Below, one piece after another: positions 52,883 to 61,088 of a DNA stretch of 64,000 nucleotides. The position numbers and the translations under genes were made by a program. The DNA comes from G963662905 sp963676725 (GTDB lineage: Bacteria; Bacteroidota; Bacteroidia; Bacteroidales; WRLA01). The stretch lies in contig OY781463.1 in NCBI GenBank assembly GCA_963676725.1, positions 1,860,001 to 1,924,000 on the forward strand, read 5' to 3'. The notes under the pieces are model-generated. The model had not been told where the DNA came from, searched no databases, and saw only the letters and a list, made by a program, of their open reading frames with translations. How positions within the stretch are numbered: position 1 is the stretch's first letter; each line of letters starts with the position of its first letter.

Positions 52883-55567
52883 ATGCTAAAATACATTCCG
52901 GTTCCTGCCATGGTCATCGATGCAGATACAGCCATCATAAAGGATGCAAATAGTTTGGCCCAAGACTTATTGGTGCGTGACGAAAGCACACTCGTAGGTA
53001 AAACCATAACACAATTACTGCCGGAACTCACTAGTCCAATCGAGCATGCCAAAGCACATGGACTATTTGAACAGAAGCAAATGTCATCGAATAGGAATGG
53101 CCTGACTTATGTCTATGACCTTAAAATTCAAGCATTAGAAAATGCCCCAAAAGAGCTCATCCTTACATTAGTACTCCAAAAGGACGATTATACGTTTCGT
53201 TTAATCAATGCAACTCCTGATATTATCTGTTTTAAGGATGGCAAAGGAAGATGGCTGCTGGCCAATGATGCAGACCTTAAATTATTTTACCTGCAAGATG
53301 TAAACTATTATGGCAGAACAGATAAAGAGCTCGCTCAATATACGCATCCTGTTTTTGTAGAGGCTTTCAATGCATGTGAAGAGAGTGATGAGGAAGCTTG
53401 GCTTAGCGGAAAAACCGAACATTATGAAGAATTAATTCCTGATCCAAAGGGCGATATCCATGTTTATGATGTCATTAAGACCCCAATTTTTCATCCCAAT
53501 GGGGAGAGACAAGGATTGTTTGTCCTTGGCAGGGACATTTCCGCACGCCATAAAGCACAAAAAGAATTGGAGCTAAGCCATGAGACTTATTTGGGCATAT
53601 TGAATTCTATTTCCGAAGCAATTTATATAATGTCAGAGGATAGTGTTTTTATTGAGGTAAATAAGGGCGCTGAAATTATGTATGGAATGAGCCGTGAAGA
53701 ACTCATCGGCTTAAGCCCAGCTGATGTCGGGGCAAAAGGCATGAATGACCTTCGGGCAATTGCTGAGAAATCTGCTCAAACATTTCTCACCGGTGAAGCA
53801 TATAGCTTTGAATTTTGGGCAGTACGAAAAAATGGAGAGGTTTTTCCAAAAGAAGTGATTCTCAATAAAGGACGTTTTTTTGGCAAGGGTGTATTAATTG
53901 CTACAGCACGGGATATTACCTATAAAAAACAGTCCGACGAAGCACTAGAATTAAGCCGGAAACATTTTGAAACAATTTTTGAGCATAGCCCTATCCCACT
54001 TTGGGAAGAAGATTTTACCGATATTTATCATTACCTTCAAACAAAAAAGAAAGAGGGCGTAAAAGACTTTAAGGCTTTTTTCAACCAATATCCCGAAGAA
54101 ATCTATAAATGCGTTTCCCTAATCAAGATTCTAAACCTTAATAAGGCTGCATTAGAATTACATGATGCCTCATCAAAAGAAGAGCTACTCCTAAATTTTC
54201 ATAAAACCTTTACGGATAAATCACTAGATCCGCTTATAGAAGAGCTTGCAATTATTGCAGAAGGCGGTAAGGAATTGTTTGTGGAAGGGGAAGTGCTCAC
54301 ATTGAAAGGTGAATTACGCTATATCCGGCTAAAAATGATTATTCTAGATAGCAATGAAAATAAACATATTGCCATTATCTCAACAACTGATATCACTGAA
54401 AATAAAAAAGCAGAAATAGAATTACTTCAAGCCAAAGAACGTGCAGAAGAAAGCGATCGTCTTAAATCTGCTTTTCTGGCAAATATGAGCCACGAAATAA
54501 GAACGCCCATGAATGGCATTCTGGGATTTGCCAGCTTACTAAAAGAGCCTCAAATCGATGTTCAGGACAAAGGTCGTTATATCGAAATTATTGAGCGTAG
54601 TGGTGAACGCATGCTTAATATTATCAATGATCTGGTAGATATCAGCAAGATAGAAGCCGGTCAGATGGAAATTTTAATCGAAGACAGCAATGTGAACGAC
54701 CATATCGAATACCTCTACAACTTTTTTAAACCGGAAGCAAAACAAAAAGGTCTCGGTTTCAGTTCGTTTACTGACTTGACTTATGAAAACGCCTATATTT
54801 TAACCGATCGTGAAAAACTCTATGCTATTCTAACAAACCTCCTGAAAAACGCCATTAAATACACTCATAAAGGACAGATTTCTTTTGGGTATATCAAAAA
54901 AGACAACTTTCTGGAATTCACCGTAGAGGATAGCGGAATAGGCATTGGTACTCAAGATCAAAAATCAATCTTTGACCGTTTCGTTCAGGCCGACAGTCGC
55001 CTAAATTCAGCTTATGAAGGAGCTGGATTAGGCCTGGCCATTACTCGTGCCTATGTGGAAATGCTTGGAGGGGAAATATGGGTTGTCTCTGAAAGACAAA
55101 TCGGCTCTTGTTTTCACTTTACAATTCCTTATAAAGAATCTGTGAAACCTAGAGGAAAAAACACCAGGTCACTTTCTAAAGAATTTGATGCCCTACCCTC
55201 TCTAAGCCTGATGATTGTAGATGATGACCCTACTGCAAGCCTTCTCCTCGAGGAAATTTTTAAAAAAAATAGCCGAAAAATTATTAAAACGGACAGGGGA
55301 AGCGAAGCAATCGAATTGAGTAAAAAACATCCCGATTTGGATCTCATTCTTTTGGATATTAAAATGCCGGGAATCGATGGCTTGAAAGCTGTTAAAGAAA
55401 TACGAAAATTTAATAGTGATGTACTGATTATTGCTCAAACTGCCAATGCACTTTCGGGAGATCGAATGAAAGCAATAAATTCCGGCTGCAATGATTATCT
55501 GAGCAAACCTCTCAATAAAAATGACTTATATCAGATTATCGAGAAGTATTTTTATCGTCAAGAATAA
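52883..55567 (+). CDS. Hybrid histidine kinase with PAS domains and receiver
   Basis: About 894 residues from the ATG at 52883; an in-frame ATG at 52769 lies upstream of the predicted promoter and adds 38 residues of unclear value. Several PAS domains (first begins at YIPVPAMVIDADTAII; others near FRLINATPDIICFKDG, YLGILNSISEAIYIMSED, HFETIFEHSPIPLWEED). HisKA with H537 in SHEIRTPMNG, then HATPase_c (NLLKNAIKYTHKG, VEDSGIGIG, GAGLGLAIT). C-terminal receiver with D825 in LLDIKMPG and K in YLSKPL. No membrane segment, so cytoplasmic. Signals by phosphorelay; partner response regulator not in the window. Confidence 0.9.
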   Translation: MLKYIPVPAMVIDADTAIIKDANSLAQDLLVRDESTLVGKTITQLLPELTSPIEHAKAHGLFEQKQMSSNRNGLTYVYDLKIQALENAPKELILTLVLQKDDYTFRLINATPDIICFKDGKGRWLLANDADLKLFYLQDVNYYGRTDKELAQYTHPVFVEAFNACEESDEEAWLSGKTEHYEELIPDPKGDIHVYDVIKTPIFHPNGERQGLFVLGRDISARHKAQKELELSHETYLGILNSISEAIYIMSEDSVFIEVNKGAEIMYGMSREELIGLSPADVGAKGMNDLRAIAEKSAQTFLTGEAYSFEFWAVRKNGEVFPKEVILNKGRFFGKGVLIATARDITYKKQSDEALELSRKHFETIFEHSPIPLWEEDFTDIYHYLQTKKKEGVKDFKAFFNQYPEEIYKCVSLIKILNLNKAALELHDASSKEELLLNFHKTFTDKSLDPLIEELAIIAEGGKELFVEGEVLTLKGELRYIRLKMIILDSNENKHIAIISTTDITENKKAEIELLQAKERAEESDRLKSAFLANMSHEIRTPMNGILGFASLLKEPQIDVQDKGRYIEIIERSGERMLNIINDLVDISKIEAGQMEILIEDSNVNDHIEYLYNFFKPEAKQKGLGFSSFTDLTYENAYILTDREKLYAILTNLLKNAIKYTHKGQISFGYIKKDNFLEFTVEDSGIGIGTQDQKSIFDRFVQADSRLNSAYEGAGLGLAITRAYVEMLGGEIWVVSERQIGSCFHFTIPYKESVKPRGKNTRSLSKEFDALPSLSLMIVDDDPTASLLLEEIFKKNSRKIIKTDRGSEAIELSKKHPDLDLILLDIKMPGIDGLKAVKEIRKFNSDVLIIAQTANALSGDRMKAINSGCNDYLSKPLNKNDLYQIIEKYFYRQE

Positions 55568-55675
55568 TTTTTAACGATTGAACGACAAAATTTATCACCA
55601 GACTACTTTTTCTTGATATGCACACATAAACCCTCTCTATGGATCATATTATGGAATTGTTTTTTTCATTTCATA

Positions 55676-55683
55676 TAAATTTG
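55676..55683 (+). promoter_or_regulatory. Predicted -7 element of the nine-repeat protein gene
   Basis: TAAATTTG with a TTG at 55657. It ends 10 nt before the first ATG, implying an almost leaderless mRNA, or use of the ATG at 55730. Confidence 0.45.
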
Positions 55684-55693
55684 CGCAAAACTT

Positions 55694-56830
55694 ATGGCCT
55701 CTAATATTTTTGAAAAAAATAAGCTGAAGATGCAAGCCAAGCACCAAATAGAAGATGCCCCCAAAGCAATGTATAAACTCTATAAAGAGCCTGAAGGAGC
55801 ATGGAATTTAACCGTTGGCCTTGAGGACGTTTCTGAACAATTGAAGTTCTCCGAGCTTGAGGATGGCGAATGGCTCGCTTTTGATCCGGAACAATCGGCT
55901 TTTTACCTATTGCCTGCTGATAATCAGATGGAGTTAAATGTTGCCATAGAAGTGCCGTCAATAAAATCCACAGATCAAATGGCTCTTGTGTTTTATGATC
56001 ATATGGAAAGCTATTATATGATCCATGGTGTGGAGCATATTGCTGAAGATACAATTTCCGTGGGATTTGAAAACCAATTTCATCTCATCTGGAACCCTAA
56101 TGACAAAAGCTATTATCAGGTATTTTATAAACACAGCTTGAACCGGCAAAGGCTTTATCCTGCCTATAAAAGCGATATACAGGGAGGGCTTTTGTGGTTT
56201 AAAACAGAAGATAGTTTTTATCTTTTTGATCGGGGCATAAATATTTCTGCGAATACCAATTCTGTGATGAATGGAGATGATGTGATTTTATTCAATACCG
56301 AAACAAAGGATTGGTATATTTTTAAGGATTTTAATAGTACTCCTGACTTTGTTGTCAAAGAGGTCGACAAACTCGAAACCGATGAAAAAACACTCTGGTT
56401 CAGGCCAAATCCAAAGCAATATAGGATGGTCAAAAAAGGTAGGGATATTGTTGCTGAGGATTGGACTAATGTGCGTGCAGGAGATCATCTTGTTGTTTAT
56501 CGTCCGGAAAAGAAAACCCATTATATTCTGAGAAACTTTTTTAATGCAGAAACCAATGCACTTTATTTTCCTGTTTCCATTAAAACCAAAAATACGGCAA
56601 TCGTCTGTAAACTGCCTGATAATCAATATATGCTCATAAAAAATGGACAGGCGATGAAAGATACTTTGGCGAAAAAACTGGAGAATTCCCTCTTCATACT
56701 CCATCAAGCCACAAATAATGTGTATTCCCTGAATAATTATCATGCAGCAGATGATTATGAATTTGTAGCCGTATTGCCCCAAAGTGGCTCAGAAGTTCCG
56801 GAACTCGTTAATTTTATACGCTCAGTTTGA
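55694..56830 (+). CDS. Unrecognised nine-repeat protein
   Basis: 378 residues, no signal peptide, no membrane segment, no known family recognised. A core of about 13 residues (hydrophobic triplet, often Pro or Thr, polar turn, then aromatic-Y-hydrophobic) occurs nine times, starting near residues 60, 97, 130, 166, 197, 234, 266, 302 and 333; examples are WLAFDPEQSAFYL, LLWFKTEDSFYLF, VILFNTETKDWYIF and LVVYRPEKKTHYIL. Spacing alternates about 36 and 32 residues. It probably folds as stacked beta hairpins or a propeller-like array. The start may be 55730 instead. Stand-alone gene between a kinase and a glycosyltransferase gene; role unknown. Confidence 0.7.
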   Translation: MASNIFEKNKLKMQAKHQIEDAPKAMYKLYKEPEGAWNLTVGLEDVSEQLKFSELEDGEWLAFDPEQSAFYLLPADNQMELNVAIEVPSIKSTDQMALVFYDHMESYYMIHGVEHIAEDTISVGFENQFHLIWNPNDKSYYQVFYKHSLNRQRLYPAYKSDIQGGLLWFKTEDSFYLFDRGINISANTNSVMNGDDVILFNTETKDWYIFKDFNSTPDFVVKEVDKLETDEKTLWFRPNPKQYRMVKKGRDIVAEDWTNVRAGDHLVVYRPEKKTHYILRNFFNAETNALYFPVSIKTKNTAIVCKLPDNQYMLIKNGQAMKDTLAKKLENSLFILHQATNNVYSLNNYHAADDYEFVAVLPQSGSEVPELVNFIRSV

Positions 56831-56898
56831 TTCGTGATTATTCTAAAAGCCCATAATTGTGTTTGCATTCAAAAGATGAATTATAATTCTTTCGCACA

Positions 56899-58332
56899 AT
56901 GAATAAACATGCTCTCAGATCAAAAATTATTCTCCTCCTCCTTGATATTCGTTTTTGGTTGGTTTTTTTTATCATCATTCGGCTGATCGGAATTACTAAT
57001 GCCCCTCTTGAAGTTGGCCATAACTGGAGGCAGTCTTTAACAAATATGATTGCCCGGAATTTCTCTGATGTCGGTTTTGATTTTTTTTATCCAAGAATTG
57101 ATATGGCTGGGGAAAAAACAGGCATCATCGGCGCGGAATTTCCCCTTTTCAATACTTTGATCTACTTTTTTAACGAATTATTTGGTCCGTCACATTGGTA
57201 TGGAAGGCTGATTAATGTATTGGTTTCAAACCTTGGGGTATTTTATTTTTATCGGATCATTAAAACGATCATTAATGAAAAAACGGCATTTTCTGCTGCA
57301 ATCATTTTGTCTGCTTCCATCTGGTTTGGTTTTTCCAGAAAGATAATGCCCGACACTTTTAGTATTGCATTAATGATGATTGGTTTATACTATGCCATTC
57401 GCTATTTGAAAAATGCGGAAGGCCTACGATCATTAATTGCTTTCTTCTTGCTTTCCACATTGGGCATGCTCTGTAAAATACCGGCATTAAGCTTATTCAG
57501 CCTATTGGGAATTATCGTATTTATTCCATCAATTCCACTAAAGAAAAAGATTATTGTATTTGCAACAGGCACATTATCATTTGTTTCTATTTGTATTTGG
57601 TATTTTTATTGGGTTCCGTATTTAGTGGACACCTATCATTTTCAGCTTTATTTTCCCAAAACATTTTCTGAAGGGATTCAAGAAATACTCCCTTTGCTCT
57701 CACTGGCTTTTGAAAAATTCTATTTTAGTTCTTTGATGTCTTATCTTGCATTTGCTGCTTGTTTGGCTGGGCTTATCCTGCTTTTTGTGCATAAGAAAAA
57801 ATGGCTTTTACTTGGTTTCGGCATTGTTTTCCTCTTTTTTATTCTTTTCATCGTGAAAACCGGCGCTGTTTTTCCCCTGCATAGTTATTATATTATTCCA
57901 TTTACACCAATAATGGCGGCTTTGGCCGGATATGCCATCGTGCAAATAAAAGCTGCATACCGCTACATATTTCTTGCGCTTATTGTTGTGGAAGGAATTG
58001 CAAATCAGCAACATGATTTCTTTATTAAAGAGAATCAAAAATATAAATTGACCCTTGAGGAAGTGTGCAATCAAACTTTAAACAATAACGATCTAGTCAT
58101 TATTAATGGAGGTCCCTCTCCGCAAATGATGTATTTTGCCCATAGAAAAGGATGGACAACTGCGAATCAATATATCAATCGAATTGCATTTACAGATTCA
58201 CTTTATCGATTAGGAGCGCGTTATCTCATTATAGATCATCATAATGAAGGTTTTACAACGGATGCCCACCAACAACTATTTCAAAATGAAGATTTCTCTA
58301 TTTATACGCTTAAATCTGGTCTAGCACAATAA
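56899..58332 (+). CDS. GT39/ArnT-like membrane glycosyltransferase
   Basis: 477 residues with about 11 membrane helices. The first periplasmic loop has the GT-C acidic/aromatic signature region (EVGHNWRQSLTNMIARNFSDVGFDFFYPRID), as in PMT_2/ArnT-type enzymes that use polyprenyl-phosphate sugars; the helix pattern (WYGRLINVLVSNLGVFYFYRI, FGFSRKIMPDTFSIALMMIGLYYAIRYL) also fits. Transfers a sugar to lipid A, a glycan or a protein in the periplasm; acceptor not inferable. Starts 68 nt after the previous gene. Confidence 0.8.
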   Translation: MNKHALRSKIILLLLDIRFWLVFFIIIRLIGITNAPLEVGHNWRQSLTNMIARNFSDVGFDFFYPRIDMAGEKTGIIGAEFPLFNTLIYFFNELFGPSHWYGRLINVLVSNLGVFYFYRIIKTIINEKTAFSAAIILSASIWFGFSRKIMPDTFSIALMMIGLYYAIRYLKNAEGLRSLIAFFLLSTLGMLCKIPALSLFSLLGIIVFIPSIPLKKKIIVFATGTLSFVSICIWYFYWVPYLVDTYHFQLYFPKTFSEGIQEILPLLSLAFEKFYFSSLMSYLAFAACLAGLILLFVHKKKWLLLGFGIVFLFFILFIVKTGAVFPLHSYYIIPFTPIMAALAGYAIVQIKAAYRYIFLALIVVEGIANQQHDFFIKENQKYKLTLEEVCNQTLNNNDLVIINGGPSPQMMYFAHRKGWTTANQYINRIAFTDSLYRLGARYLIIDHHNEGFTTDAHQQLFQNEDFSIYTLKSGLAQ

Positions 58333-58540
58333 TCTTCCATGCGATCACATAGAAAAGCTAAATTAAGATCGTTCATCCTAAAAAGCTGATCAATTTCTGC
58401 ATTCCAAAACTCAGCGGGCTATGAAAATTCCCGCATTGCTTTAGGCCGAAGAAAACATAATTTGTATCACTGCTTATAGAATACACAGAATTAATTCGTT
58501 GCAGAAAATTCTGAAGCTCACATGACTCCAATTGTTTTTA

Positions 58541-58548
58541 TATCTTTG
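58541..58548 (+). promoter_or_regulatory. Predicted -7 element of the TPR kinase gene
   Basis: TATCTTTG, 64 nt upstream of the ATG at 58613. Confidence 0.45.
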
Positions 58549-58612
58549 TTTGGCTTCCACAGAAGCTTAGGTGACTGATTCGCAATTTGGAAATAATCTT
58601 AAATTTAATTCT

Positions 58613-60568
58613 ATGAAAAAATGCCGTTCCTATTTGCTTTTAATACTTTTGATGGCGACGACCTTTCATGCTGCTTCAGAAACAAAAACAGTTCCCGACA
58701 GCCTTCGTATCTTATATCTAACAGCGAATACAGATTCGGTACGCCTCGAATCATTGCGGCAAATAATCAACTATTGGAAAACAATTGATGAAGATTCTAT
58801 TATTTATTATTCGAAAATATTGGTTCAAGAGGCTGAAAAAAGTGGGCAAGCTCGAAAAGCCTATAAAGGATATTACTGGTTAGCAAGTATTTATGGTAAT
58901 AATAACATTTATGATTCAGCTCTTTATTATTGTTTCCAGGGGGAGCGATTGTTTCAAAAAGACAGTTTACTTTACCCTCAAACCATTATGCTGATCTTTA
59001 TCGGAGAACAATACAGGGCAATGGAACAATTCGATAAAGCTATTTATTATTTGAAACAAGCTATGAAGATAGCCTCCGAAGCCGGTCTTGAAAAACAATT
59101 GATTGGGGCCACAAACCGATTGGCTGCCACCTTTCATGAAAACAGACAGCATGAAGAAGCTTTACTTTGGGCTGATTCGTCCATACGCATGGCCAAGCGC
59201 TTGAATACAAATGATTATATGCTGAATAATTTAACAACGATTGGGGCCGTGCACCGCGATCAGGGACATTATCAGCTGGCCTTATCCAATTTTATTCTGG
59301 CGCTGGATGAAGCAAGAAATATACAAGATGAAATTAATGAGATCAGCATCTTGAATAATATTGCAAGTACTTATCTTCAAATGCATCAGTATAAAATGGC
59401 AATCAATGCGGCAAAGCAGTCCTATGAAAAATCTTCAAAAAAGGATTTTAAAGCCTTTTCGGTCGTTTCCTCAGAATTGCTCTCAAAGGCATATGCTGAA
59501 ATGGATGATTATAAAAATGCATATAAATACCTAAGAATTTATGAAGCCACAAGACATCTTATCTTTTTTGAGGAGCGTGACGCTCAAATGTCAGAATTGC
59601 ACACAAAATATGATACCGAAGTAAAAGAAAAACAAATCGAGCTGCAAAAAGTGAATCTTGAGCATAAGGATCTCCTCCTCCATCAAAAAAATACAACACT
59701 AATTTTCTTTATTATAATTATTGCTTTGTTTGTGGTTTTTTCTGTATATATGTTTCTGACACATAAAAAACTACGGGCTGCCCATGTAGATCTATCGATT
59801 AAAAATAAAGAAGTAGAATCGAATAAAGTTGAAATTCAACATGCTTATGAAAAACTAAGTTTGCTGGATGAGCAAAAGCAAGCTTTTATAAGTATGCTGG
59901 TGCATGATCTGAAAAACCCTTTAAACTTATTGGTTAATATTGATGTATTTGAAGAGGAAAAAGAAAAAAAAATGCTCATCAACCGCTCCAGCAAGCAAAT
60001 GCTTAATATTGTGATGAATATACTGGATGTCAGTGCTTCAGAGGATCGCCCACTAAAATTACATCCGGAACGGATTTTAATTTCAGACCTATTGCAATTT
60101 GCAGCAAGAGATGTCGATTTTCTGTGTATTCCCAAAAATATTAATTTACTATATCAATCGGAATTTGATTTTTTCCTAACGACGGATAAAGAAATTCTTC
60201 ATAGGGTGTTTGTTAATCTGTTTACCAATGCAATAAAGTTTTCTCCGGATAATGATACAATTCTGATAAAGGCAATCATTGATATAGACGGCCTTTTGGA
60301 AATCTCCGTAAAAGACAATGGCGAAGGAATTTCTCCTGAAAACCAAAATATTATTTTTGAAAAATTTAAGCAAGTGGAGCAGATAAAATCGGCAAGTTTA
60401 GGTTCAACAGGTTTAGGACTGGCTTTTTGCAAAATAGCTTGCGAAGCAAATCAATGGCAAATTGGAGTCGATTCTGATCTGGGAAAAGGCGCAAGATTCT
60501 GGATTAAAATATCAGATTTTGATAAAGTGGCGAATTCTGCCGGCGAGTTGGATTTAACTCGGAATTGA
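58613..60568 (+). CDS. TPR-sensor histidine kinase
   Basis: About 651 residues from the ATG at 58613, which begins a signal peptide (MKKCRSYLLLILLMATTFHAAS); a GTG at 58571 adds 14 polar residues. Residues about 25-340 are TPR-like helical repeats (periplasmic sensor: FDKAIYYLKQAMKIASEAG, YQLALSNFILALDEA). One membrane helix (about 361-383), then a coiled coil and a HisKA domain with H431 in HDLKNP, and HATPase_c (NLFTNAIKFSP, VKDNGEGIS, STGLGLAFCK). This layout is common in Bacteroidota. No response regulator adjacent. The stop overlaps a short direct repeat that recurs at 61006. Confidence 0.88.
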   Translation: MKKCRSYLLLILLMATTFHAASETKTVPDSLRILYLTANTDSVRLESLRQIINYWKTIDEDSIIYYSKILVQEAEKSGQARKAYKGYYWLASIYGNNNIYDSALYYCFQGERLFQKDSLLYPQTIMLIFIGEQYRAMEQFDKAIYYLKQAMKIASEAGLEKQLIGATNRLAATFHENRQHEEALLWADSSIRMAKRLNTNDYMLNNLTTIGAVHRDQGHYQLALSNFILALDEARNIQDEINEISILNNIASTYLQMHQYKMAINAAKQSYEKSSKKDFKAFSVVSSELLSKAYAEMDDYKNAYKYLRIYEATRHLIFFEERDAQMSELHTKYDTEVKEKQIELQKVNLEHKDLLLHQKNTTLIFFIIIIALFVVFSVYMFLTHKKLRAAHVDLSIKNKEVESNKVEIQHAYEKLSLLDEQKQAFISMLVHDLKNPLNLLVNIDVFEEEKEKKMLINRSSKQMLNIVMNILDVSASEDRPLKLHPERILISDLLQFAARDVDFLCIPKNINLLYQSEFDFFLTTDKEILHRVFVNLFTNAIKFSPDNDTILIKAIIDIDGLLEISVKDNGEGISPENQNIIFEKFKQVEQIKSASLGSTGLGLAFCKIACEANQWQIGVDSDLGKGARFWIKISDFDKVANSAGELDLTRN

Positions 60569-60581
60569 TTCCCTGCTTCAT
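60565..60581 (+). repeat. 17-bp direct repeat, left copy
   Basis: TTGATTCCCTGCTTCAT, identical to 61006-61022; the left copy contains the kinase stop codon. The pair flanks the repeat patch. Confidence 0.65.
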
Positions 60582-60639
60582 CAATCCCAAACCGCTGGCG
60601 CAAATATGCATTTTATGAAAGGTCGCTACAATGCACCGA

Positions 60640-60765
60640 GGGCACTTGAAGCAAGCTTGCCGAAGTATGTCTAGTCGAAAGTAAGCCGAGTCGAAAAGGA
60701 TTGCTGCGATGTGCTGAGCGTAGCCGAAGTAAGCGAAGCCGAAGTAAGCGGAGTCGAAGCACCCT
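60640..60765. repeat. GC-rich repeat cluster
   Basis: Variants of GCCGAAGTATGTCTAGTCGAA, GTGCTGAGCGTAGCCGAAGT and AAGCGGAGTCGAAGC, same family as at 43.2-46 kb. Confidence 0.65.
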
Positions 60766-60782
60766 TAACCAAAGCCAAATTA

Positions 60783-60924
60783 AAAACACAATACGCTATA
60801 GATTAAAACGGTACAAACATTCGACCTCGCTGAGGTCGTACATTAAGGATGGTAATTTGTTCTATAAACATTCAATCCCTCCGGGATTAGCCTGAAATAA
60901 ATCACCGCTCCTATAAAATTTCCT
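60783..60924 (-). repeat. Dispersed repeat of about 140 nt, copy 2
   Basis: Reverse complement aligns with 32374-32512 along its length; palindromes AATCCCGGAGGGATT and CGACCTCAGCGAGGTCG are intact here and better paired than in copy 1. Confidence 0.7.
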
Positions 60925-61005
60925 AACTTGCTAAAAAGGCCAATGTGATGCATTGAGGCTGTCGAAATGTGCTGGACAGTGCTGGATCATTCGAAGTGCG
61001 CGGAC

Positions 61006-61022
61006 TTGATTCCCTGCTTCAT
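61006..61022 (+). repeat. 17-bp direct repeat, right copy
   Basis: TTGATTCCCTGCTTCAT, see 60565-60581. Distance between copies 441 bp. Confidence 0.65.
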
Positions 61023-61031
61023 AAACAAAAA

Positions 61032-61060
61032 AAAGGTTCCGCTATTAAAACGGAACCTTT
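61032..61060 (-). terminator. Rho-independent terminator of the LruC gene
   Basis: AAAGGTTCCG/CGGAACCTTT stem with 9-nt loop; on the minus strand it is followed by a run of T residues. 29 nt after the stop. Confidence 0.75.
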
Positions 61061-61088
61061 CATATGAAAAAGCAAACTAAGCCAATTA

